9,804 nt of DNA from Polaromonas sp. (GCA_013823505.1 PNMH01000111.1:1-9804), one strand, 5' to 3'. Positions 1-7,920 are shown, counted from the first letter of the stretch. Notes: generated by a model from the sequence alone, not told the origin. Made by a program: numbers and translations.

Positions 1-249
1 GTTGGACAGGATGGATGCACATTCGCCGGGCGCAAAACCCAGCGACATCAGGCCGCCCGCAATCTCCCGCACGGCTTCGGCCGTCTGGTCCCAGGTCCAG
101 CTCTTCCAGATGCCCAGCTCCTTCTGGCGCATCCACACGCGCGGGCCGCGCTCGGCCACGGCGTTCCAGAACATGGCGGCGATGGTGTCGCCCGCCAGCA
201 CGTCGGTGCCTGCGGGCTGGATGTGATCGAGGTCCCAGAGGTTAGACAT
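1..249 (-). CDS. AMP-dependent acyl-CoA ligase, N-terminal part (runs off the window)
   Basis: The 83 codons visible from ATG 249 are open to the window edge and read MSNLWDLDHIQPAG at the start, then FWNAVAERGPRVWMR, WKSWTWDQTAEAVREIAGGL and GFAPGECASILSN. This is the typical N-terminal lobe of class I adenylate-forming enzymes of the long-chain fatty acyl-CoA synthetase type. Family members activate a carboxylic acid with ATP to an acyl-AMP and then transfer it to CoA in the cytoplasm. The AMP-binding P-loop and catalytic motifs lie outside the window, so substrate class cannot be read here. The start follows the livF stop by 6 bases. A GGAG (260-263, minus strand) lies 10 bases upstream, inside the last livF codons, so translation is probably coupled to the transporter. 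Ligases in this position of liv-type operons are common in Burkholderiales (from memory). Activation of the imported substrate is my inference. Confidence 0.85.
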   Translation of the reverse strand, partial: MSNLWDLDHIQPAGTDVLAGDTIAAMFWNAVAERGPRVWMRQKELGIWKSWTWDQTAEAVREIAGGLMSLGFAPGECASILSN

Positions 250-255
250 TTGCGC

Positions 256-1040
256 TTATCTCCAGGTCTTCTTTTTCTTCCAGCGCCGCTCTCCGCGCAC
301 GCCGACATCTTTCATCCCAAGGTAGAACTCCTTGATGTCGTCCTTCTCGCGCAGGCGCTCGCAGCTGTCTTCCATCACGATGCGCCCGTTCTCCAGCACG
401 TAGCCGTAGTCCGACGCGTTGAGCGCCATGTTGGCGTTCTGCTCCACCAGCAGGATGGTGGTGCCGCGCTCACGGTTGATGCGTACCACGATCTCGAAGA
501 TCTCCTTGGTGAGCTTGGGGCTCAGGCCCAGGCTGGGCTCGTCGAGCAGGATCAGGTCGGGGTTGGCCATGAGCGCGCGGCTGATGGCCAGCATTTGCTG
601 CTGCCCGCCCGAGAGCAGGCCGGCGTCTTGCGTGGCGCGCTCGCGCAGGATGGGGAAGTAGTTGAACACCAGCTCCATGTCGCGCGCCACGCCGTCGCGG
701 TCCTTGCGGGTGTAGGCGCCCATCAGCAGGTTGTCGCGCACCGAGAGCAGCGCAAACACCTCGCGCCCTTCGGGCACATGGCTCAGGCCCTGCTGCACCA
801 CAAAGGCCGGGTCCTTGGCGGTGATGTCTTCGCCCTTGAACTCGATGGAGCCCTTGCGCGGGTCGATGATGCCGCTGATGGTTTTGAGAATGGTGGTTTT
901 GCCCGCGCCGTTGGAGCCGAGCACGGTGGCGATCTCGCCTCGGCGCACCTGCAGGCTCACGCCGCGAATGGCCTTGATCGGGCCGTAGGCGCTCTCCACA
1001 TTCAACAGCTTGAGCACCGGGGCGTCTGTCGTGGCAACGC

Positions 1041-1044
<4 letters not shown>
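256..1044 (-). CDS. livF: HAAT-type ABC transporter ATP-binding protein LivF
   Basis: This 262-residue cytoplasmic ATPase is one of two nucleotide-binding subunits of a branched-chain amino acid type importer. Walker A GSNGAGKT lies at residues 43-50, the LivF hallmark HVPEGREVF at 89-97, the signature LSGGQQQM at 144-151 and Walker B LILLDEP at 164-170. The H-switch position reads VEQN (Q202 instead of His), as is usual in LivF proteins. Length is slightly above the usual 235-240 because of an added basic tail ending KKKKTWR. The ATG at 1044 is preceded by AGGGAG (1052-1057, minus strand) at 7 bases and overlaps the livG stop by 4 bases, so the start is well supported. The true substrate need not be leucine, because this family also carries amides, aromatic acids and other carboxylates. 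Confidence 0.95.
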
Positions 1045-1885
<841 letters not shown>

Positions 1886-1889
<4 letters not shown>

Positions 1890-2962
1890 TTCAGACGGTC
1901 AGACTTCTGGAAGCTCTTCTGCCGCTTGAACATGCCCTTGCGATAGAACGGGAACAGCTGGAAATACGCGCGGATCTTGAGCCAGCGGCCATACAGGCCC
2001 ATGGGCTCGAACAGCACAAACGCGATCAGTACCAGGCCGTACACCGTGCCTTGCAGACCGGCCGCCTGACCAATGGCCGCCGGCAAAAAGTCCTTGCCCA
2101 GTGCAATGAGCTGCGGCATCACGATGAGGAAGATGGCGCCGAGGAACGCACCGTGGATCGAGCCCAGCCCCCCGATCACCACCATGAGCAGCAGATCGAT
2201 CGACTGGATGATGCTGAACTGCTCGGGCGAGAGGAACTGGATCTTGTGCGCGTAGAGCGCGCCGCCAATGCCGGCCAGCGCGGCCGAGAGCGCGAAGCTC
2301 ATGGTCTTGTAGCGCGCCAGTTGAATGCCCATGCTCTGCGCCGAAATCTCCGAATCGCGGATGGCGACAAACGCACGCCCGGTGGATGAGCGCATGAGGT
2401 TGGCAATGGCCAGCGTGGCCAGCACCGTGACCACCAGGCACAGGAAGTAAAACTCGTTCGTGGACTCCAGCTCCCAACCCAAGATGGCCGGGGGGTTGAC
2501 GATGAGGCCCGAGTTGCCGCCGGTCACGTGTTCCCAGCGCGCCATGATTTCTTCCACGATGAAACCAAAGGCCAGCGTGGCCATGCCGAGGTAAATGCCC
2601 TTCACCCGCAGCGCCGGCAGACCCACCACCATGCCCACCGCCGCCGAGAGCAAACCGGCACAGGCCAGCGCCAGCGGAAACGGAATGCCCGCGTTGACCA
2701 TGATGGCCTGCGTGTACGCACCCACGCCCAGAAACGCCGCGTGGCCGAGCGAGAAGAGGCCGGTGAAACCCGCCAGCAGCATCAGCCCGAGGCCGACGAT
2801 GGAATAGATCAGCACGAAGGTGAGCTGGGCCAGCCAGTACTCCTGGATCACCCAGGGTGCGGTCACCAGAAACAGCCCGAGCAGGCTGTACCAGAAGGTC
2901 TGCCCGCCGTGTTTGGCCAGTGTGATGTCCTGGTTGTAGTCGGTCTTGAAAAGAAATCTCAT
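1886..2962 (-). CDS. livM: HAAT-type ABC transporter permease LivM
   Basis: This 358-residue inner-membrane permease subunit has the expected length for LivM. Hydrophobic segments begin near residue 24 and run through to about 330. Family signatures visible are GLMLLAGFTGLFSLGHAAF (about 59-77), the cytoplasmic coupling segment LPALRVKGIYLGMATLAFG (about 115-133), and PEQFSIIQSIDLLLMVVIGG followed by LGSIHGAFLGA near residues 245-275. The C-terminus is strongly basic (KMFKRQKSFQKSDRLK-like) and cytoplasmic. The ATG at 2962 has only a weak GAG-type ribosome site, so expression may depend on readthrough from livH across the 60-base gap, which holds a hairpin. It should pair with LivH to form the membrane channel and dock LivG and LivF. 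Confidence 0.95.
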
Positions 2963-2978
2963 GGTTCTCGATCAGTTG

Positions 2979-3014
2979 GGGTCAGAGCACGTCGCTGCGC
3001 GAGTGGTCTGACCC
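2979..3014. repeat. REP-like imperfect palindrome in the livH-livM gap
   Basis: The arms GGGTCAGAGCAC (2979-2990) and GTGGTCTGACCC (3003-3014) are complementary at 11 of 12 positions (G2987/G3006 mismatch), with a 12-base loop. The hairpin fills most of the 60 bases between livH and livM. The GGGTCAGA core resembles REP elements linked to RAYT-type transposases that I remember from beta- and gammaproteobacteria. That match is from memory only. In the mRNA it would form a stable stem without a U-tract, so it could act as a stability or processing element rather than a strong terminator. Confidence 0.65.
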
Positions 3015-3022
3015 ACAAGTCA

Positions 3023-3898
3023 TCACACTTTCTTGCGCAGTTTTTCGCCAAAGAGGCCGTTGGGCTTGAGCACCAGCATCACCAGCACCACGATGTAGGG
3101 CGCCACATCCTTGAAGCCTTCGGGCAAATAGAAGCCCGAGAACGCTTCAACAATGCCGATGATCAAACCGCCCACGATGGCGCCGGGCAGGCTGGTGAAG
3201 CCACCCACCACCGCAGCCGGGAAAGCCTTGAGGCCGATGAAACCCATGTTGGCGTGCACAAACGTGATGGGTGCGAGCAGCAGGCCCGCGATGGCCGCCA
3301 CCGCCGCAGCCAGGCCCCACACCAGGCCGTTGAGGCGCTTCACCGGAATGCCCATGTAATACGCCGCGAGCTGGTTTTGCGACGACGCCTGCATGGCGAT
3401 GCCGAGCTTGCTGTAGCGGAACATGGCGAACAGACCCAGGCAGAGCAGGCCGGTCACACCGATCACCACGATCTGTTCGGCCGAGACCACCAGGCCGCCC
3501 ATGCGCAACACCTCGCCCGCGTAGGGCACGGGCAGGGTGTGGGTGTCGGTGCCGATGTTGGGGATCATGGTGATGAGCCCGCGCAACACGTAGCCCACAC
3601 CAATGGTCAGCATGACGATGGAGAAAGCCGGCTGCCCCAGGATGGGGCGCACCACCGCGCGTTCGAGCACCACACCAAAGAGTCCCATGGCGATGATGGC
3701 GGCGGGCACGGCGAGCCAGAAGGGAAGGCCCAGCACCGTCATGGCGGCCAGCGCGGCAAAGGCGCCCACCATCATCAGGTCGCCTTGGGCAAAGCTCACG
3801 GTTTCGGTCGCTTTGTAGATCAGCACGAAACCCAGGGCGATGAGTCCGTAGATACAGCCCTGGGCCGCACCGCTGATGAGCAGTTGCAGCAATTGCAC
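3023..3898 (-). CDS. livH: HAAT-type ABC transporter permease LivH
   Basis: This 291-residue inner-membrane permease is the first gene of the minus-strand operon. I place the start at GTG 3898 (VQLLQLLISGAAQG...) because a clear AGGAG lies 6 bases upstream, the LivH family begins with just such a hydrophobic helix, and 291 residues is the usual length. An upstream extension of 28 residues is in frame but polar and unlike the family. Motifs: ALGFVLIYKATETVSFAQGD (about 21-40) and the C-terminal GLKAFPAAVVGGFTSLPGAI block typical of LivH. The C-terminus KPNGLFGEKLRKKV is also standard. It pairs with LivM. No LivK binding protein is visible in the window, so that gene must lie elsewhere, probably past the ligase gene. 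Confidence 0.95.
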   Translation of the reverse strand: MQLLQLLISGAAQGCIYGLIALGFVLIYKATETVSFAQGDLMMVGAFAALAAMTVLGLPFWLAVPAAIIAMGLFGVVLERAVVRPILGQPAFSIVMLTIGVGYVLRGLITMIPNIGTDTHTLPVPYAGEVLRMGGLVVSAEQIVVIGVTGLLCLGLFAMFRYSKLGIAMQASSQNQLAAYYMGIPVKRLNGLVWGLAAAVAAIAGLLLAPITFVHANMGFIGLKAFPAAVVGGFTSLPGAIVGGLIIGIVEAFSGFYLPEGFKDVAPYIVVLVMLVLKPNGLFGEKLRKKV

Positions 3899-3904
3899 GC
3901 TTGT

Positions 3905-3909
3905 CTCCT
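3905..3909 (-). promoter_or_regulatory. Shine-Dalgarno sequence deciding the livH start
   Basis: On the minus strand this reads AGGAG, separated by 6 bases (ACAAGC) from GTG 3898. It is the best ribosome site in the region and argues for the GTG start over the longer reading frame that begins at 3982. Confidence 0.8.
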
Positions 3910-3976
3910 GTTGTTCTGGCGCTGCCTGGTCGGGGTCGCTTGCTGCAGTTTTGGTGGCAGATCGCCCGCACGGTGT

Positions 3977-4000
3977 GGGCAATTTATAGCTGTCTTGCCC
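3977..4000 (-). promoter_or_regulatory. Candidate liv promoter with operator-like dyad in the divergent gap
   Basis: The 149-base gap between livH and the AtuA-type gene is the only place both operons can start. On the minus strand TATAAA (3988-3983) is the most AT-rich hexamer of the gap and resembles a -10 box. No good -35 is found at 16-18 bases. The box sits inside a perfect inverted repeat, GGGCAA (3977-3982) and TTGCCC (3995-4000), 12 bases apart. A repressor or activator dimer site is therefore plausible. A second short palindrome, GGGG-TTGT-CCCC (4014-4025), lies between this site and the plus-strand start. All functional roles are inferred. Confidence 0.4.
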
Positions 4001-4047
4001 GGGACTGCCGCTAGGGGTTGTCCCCCATCCGCAGTCGCTCAGGTGCC

Positions 4048-5448
4048 ATGAACATCCCTCCCATGAAGTCCATACGCATCGGCGCCGGCCTGGGGTTTTA
4101 CGGCGACAACTGGGAGCCTGTGGCCGCGAGCATCGAGCGCGGCGGTGTGCAGTTCATCGCCAGCGACCACCTGGCCGAACTCACGTTGGCCATCCTGCAG
4201 AAAGACCGTCAGCGCGACCCGGCACTGGGCTACGCGCGCGACGTGGTGCCCATGCTGCTGAAGCTGTGGCCACTGATGCGCGAGCGCGGTGCGCGCTTTG
4301 TCTGCAACGCCGGCGGGCTCAATCCGCGCGGCGCGGCACAGGCGGTGCTGGCCGCGTTCCAGGCCAAGGGCTGGCAGGCCCGGGTGGCGGTGGTCACAGG
4401 GGACGACGTGTTGCCGCGCTTGCAGACGGCGGACACCGGCTTCGACCACCTGTTCACCAGCGAGTGCGTGGCGGGGGTGCGCGAGCGGTTGGTGTTTGCC
4501 AACGCGTATGTGGGCGCCAAGCCCATCGTGGATGCGTTGGACGCGGGGGCCGAGATCGTGATCACCGGGCGCGTGGCCGACGCGGCGCTCTTCCTGGGCC
4601 CGCTGGTGCATGGCCTGGGCTGGACGCTGACCGGCGCCACCAGCGAGCGCGACCTCAACCGCCTGGCCCAAGGCCTCACCGTGGGTCATTTGCTGGAATG
4701 CTCGGGGCAGGGCAGTGGCGGCAACTTCGGCAGCCAGGGCGCGTGGCAGGCCATCCCCGATCTCGCGCACATCGGCTATCCCATCGCCGAGGTGTATGAG
4801 GACGGCACGGCGCTCATCACCAAGGCACCCGACACGGGCGGGCGCATCAACTTCGACACCGTGCGCCAGCAACTGCTTTACGAGGTGCACAACCCGCACG
4901 CCTATTTTTCGCCCGATGTGGTGCTGGACATGGGTCACATCACCCTGCACGACGAAGGCTATGACCGCGTGCGTCTCACCGGTGCGCGCGGCACGGCGCC
5001 CACCGACACGCTCAAGGTGGTGGCGGGTTTCCGCGACGGCTACAAGGCCGAAGTGACCTGGGGCTTTTCGTGGCCGGATGCGTGGGACAAGGCGCAGGCG
5101 GCGCAGACGACCATCCGCACGCTGCTGAAAGACAAGCGCATTCCACACGACGAGCTCTACGTGGAGTACCCCGGCCTCAATTCGGCCCACGGCGCACTCG
5201 CGCCGCTGCCCAACGCCGACGCGCTCAACCAGAGCAACGAAATCTGGACGCGCCTGGTGCTGCGCACGCAGGACAAGGCCGCCGCCGACGGCTTCGGCCG
5301 CCTGTTTCCCTGGATCGGCCTGAGCGGCCCGGCCTACACCTGCGGCTTCACGGGGCTGCACAACACCAGCGAGCTGCTGGGCATCTGGCCCACGCTGATA
5401 CCGCGTGAGGCGGTGGAGCACAGTGTTCGTGTGGAGTTGATGTCATGA
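4048..5448 (+). CDS. AtuA-family (DUF1446) protein, acyclic terpene utilisation type
   Basis: This 466-residue cytoplasmic protein matches the DUF1446/AtuA family, named for the acyclic terpene (citronellol/geraniol) utilisation cluster of Pseudomonas. The biochemical activity of the family is not established as far as I know. Visible family blocks are RIGAGLGFYGD (10-20), FVCNAGGLNPRG (84-95), VVTGDDV (115-121), ITGRVADAALFLGP (172-185) and LLECSGQGSGGNFG (215-228). ATG 4048 is preceded by AGG at four bases. ATG 4063 (MKSIRIGAG) is an alternative, and a TTG at 4018 is unlikely. The full-length family usually carries a C-terminal ferredoxin-like domain, which here is a separate gene joined by an ATGA overlap. 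The gene is divergent from the liv operon and first in a chain including a crotonase, which points to CoA-thioester catabolism. Its exact role is unknown. Confidence 0.85.
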   Translation: MNIPPMKSIRIGAGLGFYGDNWEPVAASIERGGVQFIASDHLAELTLAILQKDRQRDPALGYARDVVPMLLKLWPLMRERGARFVCNAGGLNPRGAAQAVLAAFQAKGWQARVAVVTGDDVLPRLQTADTGFDHLFTSECVAGVRERLVFANAYVGAKPIVDALDAGAEIVITGRVADAALFLGPLVHGLGWTLTGATSERDLNRLAQGLTVGHLLECSGQGSGGNFGSQGAWQAIPDLAHIGYPIAEVYEDGTALITKAPDTGGRINFDTVRQQLLYEVHNPHAYFSPDVVLDMGHITLHDEGYDRVRLTGARGTAPTDTLKVVAGFRDGYKAEVTWGFSWPDAWDKAQAAQTTIRTLLKDKRIPHDELYVEYPGLNSAHGALAPLPNADALNQSNEIWTRLVLRTQDKAAADGFGRLFPWIGLSGPAYTCGFTGLHNTSELLGIWPTLIPREAVEHSVRVELMS

Positions 5449-5819
5449 CCAGGATTTCCATACCGCTGGTGCGCATTGCCCACGCCCGCAGCGGCGACAA
5501 GGCCGACTGGGTGGACTTCGGCCTGTTCGCGTGGAACGCGGCCGGTTATGCCATTCTCGAACGCGAGGTCACGGCCGAGCGCGTGCAAGCCCACTTTGCA
5601 CCCTGGCTGCCCGGTGAGGTGGACGCCTGGCCGCTGCCCAACCTCCTGGCGCTCAAGTTCGTGTTGCGCGGCGCGTTGCAGGGTGGTGGTGCGCGCAACC
5701 TGCGGCTGGACAATTTGGGCAAGGCCATGGCGGGGGCGTTGTTGAGAATGGAGATTGAAGTGAACAGCGACGAACTGGAGGAGGCTCTGAACACGCCACG
5801 TGTGGGGTGGTGGCCATGA
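5445..5819 (+). CDS. AtuA C-terminal-domain-type small protein
   Basis: This 124-residue protein resembles the C-terminal ferredoxin-like domain found fused to the main domain in long AtuA proteins. The typical opening is VRIAHARSGDKADWVDFGLFA (about 8-29), where RSGDK is the hallmark. It continues with LTAERV-like VTAERVQAHF (42-51), the core LPNLLALKFVLRGALQGGG, then LRLDNLGKAMAGALLRMEIE. No cysteine pair or metal motif is present, so ferredoxin-like refers to fold and not to an iron-sulfur cluster. It overlaps the upstream AtuA gene and the downstream crotonase by ATGA, so the three are translated together. Most likely it binds the upstream protein as a second subunit (inference from the fused forms). 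Confidence 0.82.
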   Translation: MTRISIPLVRIAHARSGDKADWVDFGLFAWNAAGYAILEREVTAERVQAHFAPWLPGEVDAWPLPNLLALKFVLRGALQGGGARNLRLDNLGKAMAGALLRMEIEVNSDELEEALNTPRVGWWP

Positions 5820-6607
5820 GCGGCGTCACCACCGAACAAGAAGGCGATATCTGGATCGTCACCCTCGACCGACCCGAGGTGCGCAACGCGGTGGACAGCC
5901 CGACCGCGCATGCCCTGCACGAGGCCTTTCTCGCGTTTGAGGACGACGCCACCGCCAAGGTGGCGGTGTTCCACGGCGCGCACGGCCATTTCTGCGCCGG
6001 CTGGGACCTGCAATACGGCGCGCGCCTGGCGGCCCAGGGCGACACCGGCGGCCTCGACCTCGACTTCAACGCCGATGACCCGCGTGCCCCCGGCCCCATG
6101 GGCCCGTCGCGTCTGCAACTCACCAAGCCGGTGATCGCGGCGGTGAGCGGCGCGGCGGTGGCCGGCGGCATGGAGCTCGCGCTCTGGTGCGACATGCGCG
6201 TGATGGAGCAAGACGCGTACTTCGGCGTGTACTGCCGCCGCTTCGGCGTGCCGCTGATCGACGGCGGCACCGTGCGCCTGCCGCGCCTGATCGGCATGGG
6301 CCACGCGATGGACCTGATCCTCACCGGCCGCAAGGTGGAAGCCACCGAGGCGCTGCAAATGGGCCTGGCCAACCGCGTGGTGCCCAGCGGGCAGGCGCGC
6401 GAGGCCGCCATCACCCTGGCGCGGCAACTCGCGGCCTTCCCGCAAGCGACGATGCGCGCCGACCGCGAAAGCGCCCTGGCCCAGTGGGACCTGCCACTCG
6501 GCCAGGCGCTGCTGCAGGAGTGGCAGCGCGGCAAGGCGCGCATTCCCGATGCGCTCGAAGGCGCCACGCGGTTTGCCGCAGGGCAGGGGCGCCATGGAAA
6601 GTTTTGA
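5816..6607 (+). CDS. Crotonase/enoyl-CoA hydratase family protein with an altered active site
   Basis: This 263-residue crotonase-fold enzyme acts on acyl-CoA thioesters. The start ATG 5816 overlaps the upstream stop as ATGA. A GTG three codons earlier is less likely. Oxyanion-hole segments are HFCAGWDL (58-65) and SGAAVAGGMELAL (111-123). E120 aligns with the first catalytic glutamate of rat mitochondrial enoyl-CoA hydratase (E144). The second (E164) falls 20 residues later, at C140 in FGVYCRRFGVPLIDGG, so it is missing. An aspartate, D149, lies nearby in LIDGGTVRLPRLIG. CoA binding and thioester chemistry are safe to assume. Plain hydratase activity is not: hydrolysis, isomerisation, decarboxylation or C-C cleavage are open options. 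Its place after the AtuA pair suggests a step in the same pathway. Confidence 0.9.
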   Translation: MSGVTTEQEGDIWIVTLDRPEVRNAVDSPTAHALHEAFLAFEDDATAKVAVFHGAHGHFCAGWDLQYGARLAAQGDTGGLDLDFNADDPRAPGPMGPSRLQLTKPVIAAVSGAAVAGGMELALWCDMRVMEQDAYFGVYCRRFGVPLIDGGTVRLPRLIGMGHAMDLILTGRKVEATEALQMGLANRVVPSGQAREAAITLARQLAAFPQATMRADRESALAQWDLPLGQALLQEWQRGKARIPDALEGATRFAAGQGRHGKF

Positions 6608-7025
6608 GATGGACGAAGCCTCGGTGCGCGCCGCCACCGAAAGCTGGATCGAAGCGTTCAACCGCGCCGACGCGGCCGCCGTTTGTGCGCTTTACGACCC
6701 GCGAGCGGTGCTCTGGGGCACCACCGCCGACCAGCTCATCACCACGCCGCAGGGCATCCGGTCGTATTTCGACACCGTGTTCGCGCTGCGGCCGGTGCCG
6801 CGCATGGCGCTGGGCGAAACCTTGCCCCGTGTGTTCGGCGATGTGGCGGTGAGCACGGGCCACTACACGTTGACCCTGGCCCCGGCGCCGCAGCTGCGCG
6901 AGGTGCCGGCGCGCTTCAGCTTCACTTGGCAACGCACCGCAGGCGTGTGGCGCATCGTCGACCACCATTCCTCGGCCGTGCCCACGCCACTGAACGCACT
7001 GGCTGCGCTGGCCGCAGCGTCCTGA
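6594..7025 (+). CDS. NTF2/SnoaL-like cone-fold protein
   Basis: This 143-residue small protein has the NTF2-like alpha+beta cone pattern: the N-terminal helix VRAATESWIEAFNRADAAAV, then ALYDPRAVLWGTT, GIRSYFDTVF, TGHYTLTL, FSFTWQR and the closing strand WRIVDHHSSAVP. It resembles the SnoaL_3 / CaMKII-association-like group, often described as a stress or ketosteroid-isomerase-like fold. The fold holds enzymes as well as binding proteins, so no reaction can be assigned. I chose ATG 6594 (MESFEMDEAS), which overlaps the crotonase gene by 14 bases and has GGGG about 4 bases upstream. ATG 6609 is an alternative. The upstream in-frame extension from 6549 is a shadow of the crotonase end. The overlap indicates co-expression with the crotonase. 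Confidence 0.75.
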   Translation: MESFEMDEASVRAATESWIEAFNRADAAAVCALYDPRAVLWGTTADQLITTPQGIRSYFDTVFALRPVPRMALGETLPRVFGDVAVSTGHYTLTLAPAPQLREVPARFSFTWQRTAGVWRIVDHHSSAVPTPLNALAALAAAS

Positions 7026-7055
7026 TCGGTTTAGCATCCCAGCGGGCTTCTGCCC

Positions 7056-7062
7056 AGGGAGG
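7056..7062 (+). promoter_or_regulatory. Strong Shine-Dalgarno sequence of the TIR gene
   Basis: AGGGAGG with a 6-base spacer precedes ATG 7069. It is the strongest ribosome site on the plus strand here. Together with the 43-base gap it marks the TIR gene as a new translational unit after the overlapping catabolic chain. No convincing promoter was seen in the gap, where only a weak TAGCAT (7032-7037) without a -35 occurs. Confidence 0.7.
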
Positions 7063-7068
7063 CGCACC

Positions 7069-7920
7069 ATGAGCGACGTGTTTCTGAGCTACGCGAGCGA
7101 AGACCGCGAACGGGCCGCACAGCTGGCCCACGCGCTGGGCCAGCAGGGCTGGTCGGTGTGGTGGGACCGCAAGATCATCGCGGGCCAGGCCTTTGACCAG
7201 GCCATCGAGCGTGAACTCGAAGCCGCCCGCGCGGTGGTGGTGCTCTGGTCGGCGAACTCCATCGCCTCCGAATGGGTGAAGAACGAAGCGGCGGTGGCGG
7301 CCGAGCGAGGCGTGCTGGTGCCGGCGCTGATCGACAGTGTGAAGCTGCCACTGGAATTCCGCCGCAAGCAAACCGTTGACCTGGTGGGCTGGCAGGGCGA
7401 TGAATCGCACCCCGGGTTTCTGGGGCTGTGTGAGGGCGTGGCCCATGCGGTGGGCAGCGAGGCACCCGCCCCGCGCCCGCCACCCGCTGCGCAGCCCCCT
7501 GCGAAACGCCTGCGCTGGTTGGTGCCTGCGCTCGCCGCGTTGGTCGTGGTCCTGGGCGTGGGCCTGTATGCCGTGGGGTCGGGGCCTTCCGCGCCAGCGT
7601 CGGTGCCTGCGCCTGCCGTCAAGCCCGGCCTGGCCGATCTGGTGGTGGGCACCTACCAGGGCGACGTGATCGCCGACTCCAAAGGGCCGTCGCGCAGCGA
7701 CATCGAGGTCACCATCACCCGCGTCGACCGCGCCACCGTGCGCCTGGCTTCGGATGACCAGCGCATCGGGGTGGTCGAGGTCAACCTGACCCGCATCGGC
7801 AACCAGATCCTTGCCGCCGACGGCGGTTCACCCTTCATCGTGGACCTGGACCGCTCGCCGCCCACCCTGGTGTTCGACCCCCGCGGCGAACTGGCCTACC
7901 GGGGGACCCGGCTGCCATGA
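7069..7920 (+). CDS. TIR-domain membrane protein with external C-terminal domain
   Basis: This 283-residue protein has three parts. Residues 1-128 form a bacterial TIR domain: DVFLSYASEDRERA (3-16) is the first strand and BB-side motif, GWSVWWDRKI (27-36) follows, then VVVLWSANSIASEWVKNE (56-73), where E73 matches the catalytic glutamate position of NAD-cleaving TIR domains. A Pro/Ala-rich linker (131-145) with AKRLRW leads into one membrane helix at about 149-170, and the charges place the TIR domain in the cytoplasm. Residues 187-283 form a beta-rich outer domain (GTYQGDVIADSKG near 194-206, IEVTITRVDRATVRL, closing YRGTRLP). I recall similar C-terminal domains on other bacterial signalling proteins but cannot name one. 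NADase activity and a defence or envelope-stress role are inferred. The gene overlaps the downstream hydrolase by ATGA. Confidence 0.85.
   Translation: MSDVFLSYASEDRERAAQLAHALGQQGWSVWWDRKIIAGQAFDQAIERELEAARAVVVLWSANSIASEWVKNEAAVAAERGVLVPALIDSVKLPLEFRRKQTVDLVGWQGDESHPGFLGLCEGVAHAVGSEAPAPRPPPAAQPPAKRLRWLVPALAALVVVLGVGLYAVGSGPSAPASVPAPAVKPGLADLVVGTYQGDVIADSKGPSRSDIEVTITRVDRATVRLASDDQRIGVVEVNLTRIGNQILAADGGSPFIVDLDRSPPTLVFDPRGELAYRGTRLP

Noticed and set aside
4018..4047. TTG start ten codons upstream for the AtuA-type protein
   Set aside because: TTG is rare as a start, lacks a ribosome site, and the added residues fall in the GGGG-TTGT-CCCC palindrome, outside family homology.
2528..4051. Open frame of 507 codons on the plus strand opposite livM and livH
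   Set aside because: It is rich in His, Gln, Asp and Arg with no domain, and lies antisense to two clearly recognised permease genes. It is an open shadow frame caused by high-GC codon bias.
4039..5421. Open frame of 460 codons on the minus strand opposite the AtuA-type gene
   Set aside because: It is a mirror frame of a recognised family member. The composition is dominated by Arg, His, Ala and Gly with no motif.
6549..6593. Fifteen-codon extension of the NTF2-like protein
   Set aside because: The extra text (MRSKAPRGLPQGRGA) is an out-of-frame reading of the crotonase C-terminus. The cone-fold helix begins after ATG 6594.
7026..7068. A promoter in front of the TIR gene
   Set aside because: Only a weak TAGCAT without a -35 match is visible. 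Readthrough from the upstream chain cannot be excluded, so no promoter is annotated.
7069..7920. Assigning the TIR gene to a named defence system such as Thoeris
   Set aside because: No ThsA-like SLOG/SIR2 partner, CBASS cyclase or other defence gene is adjacent, and the membrane helix with external domain does not fit ThsB.
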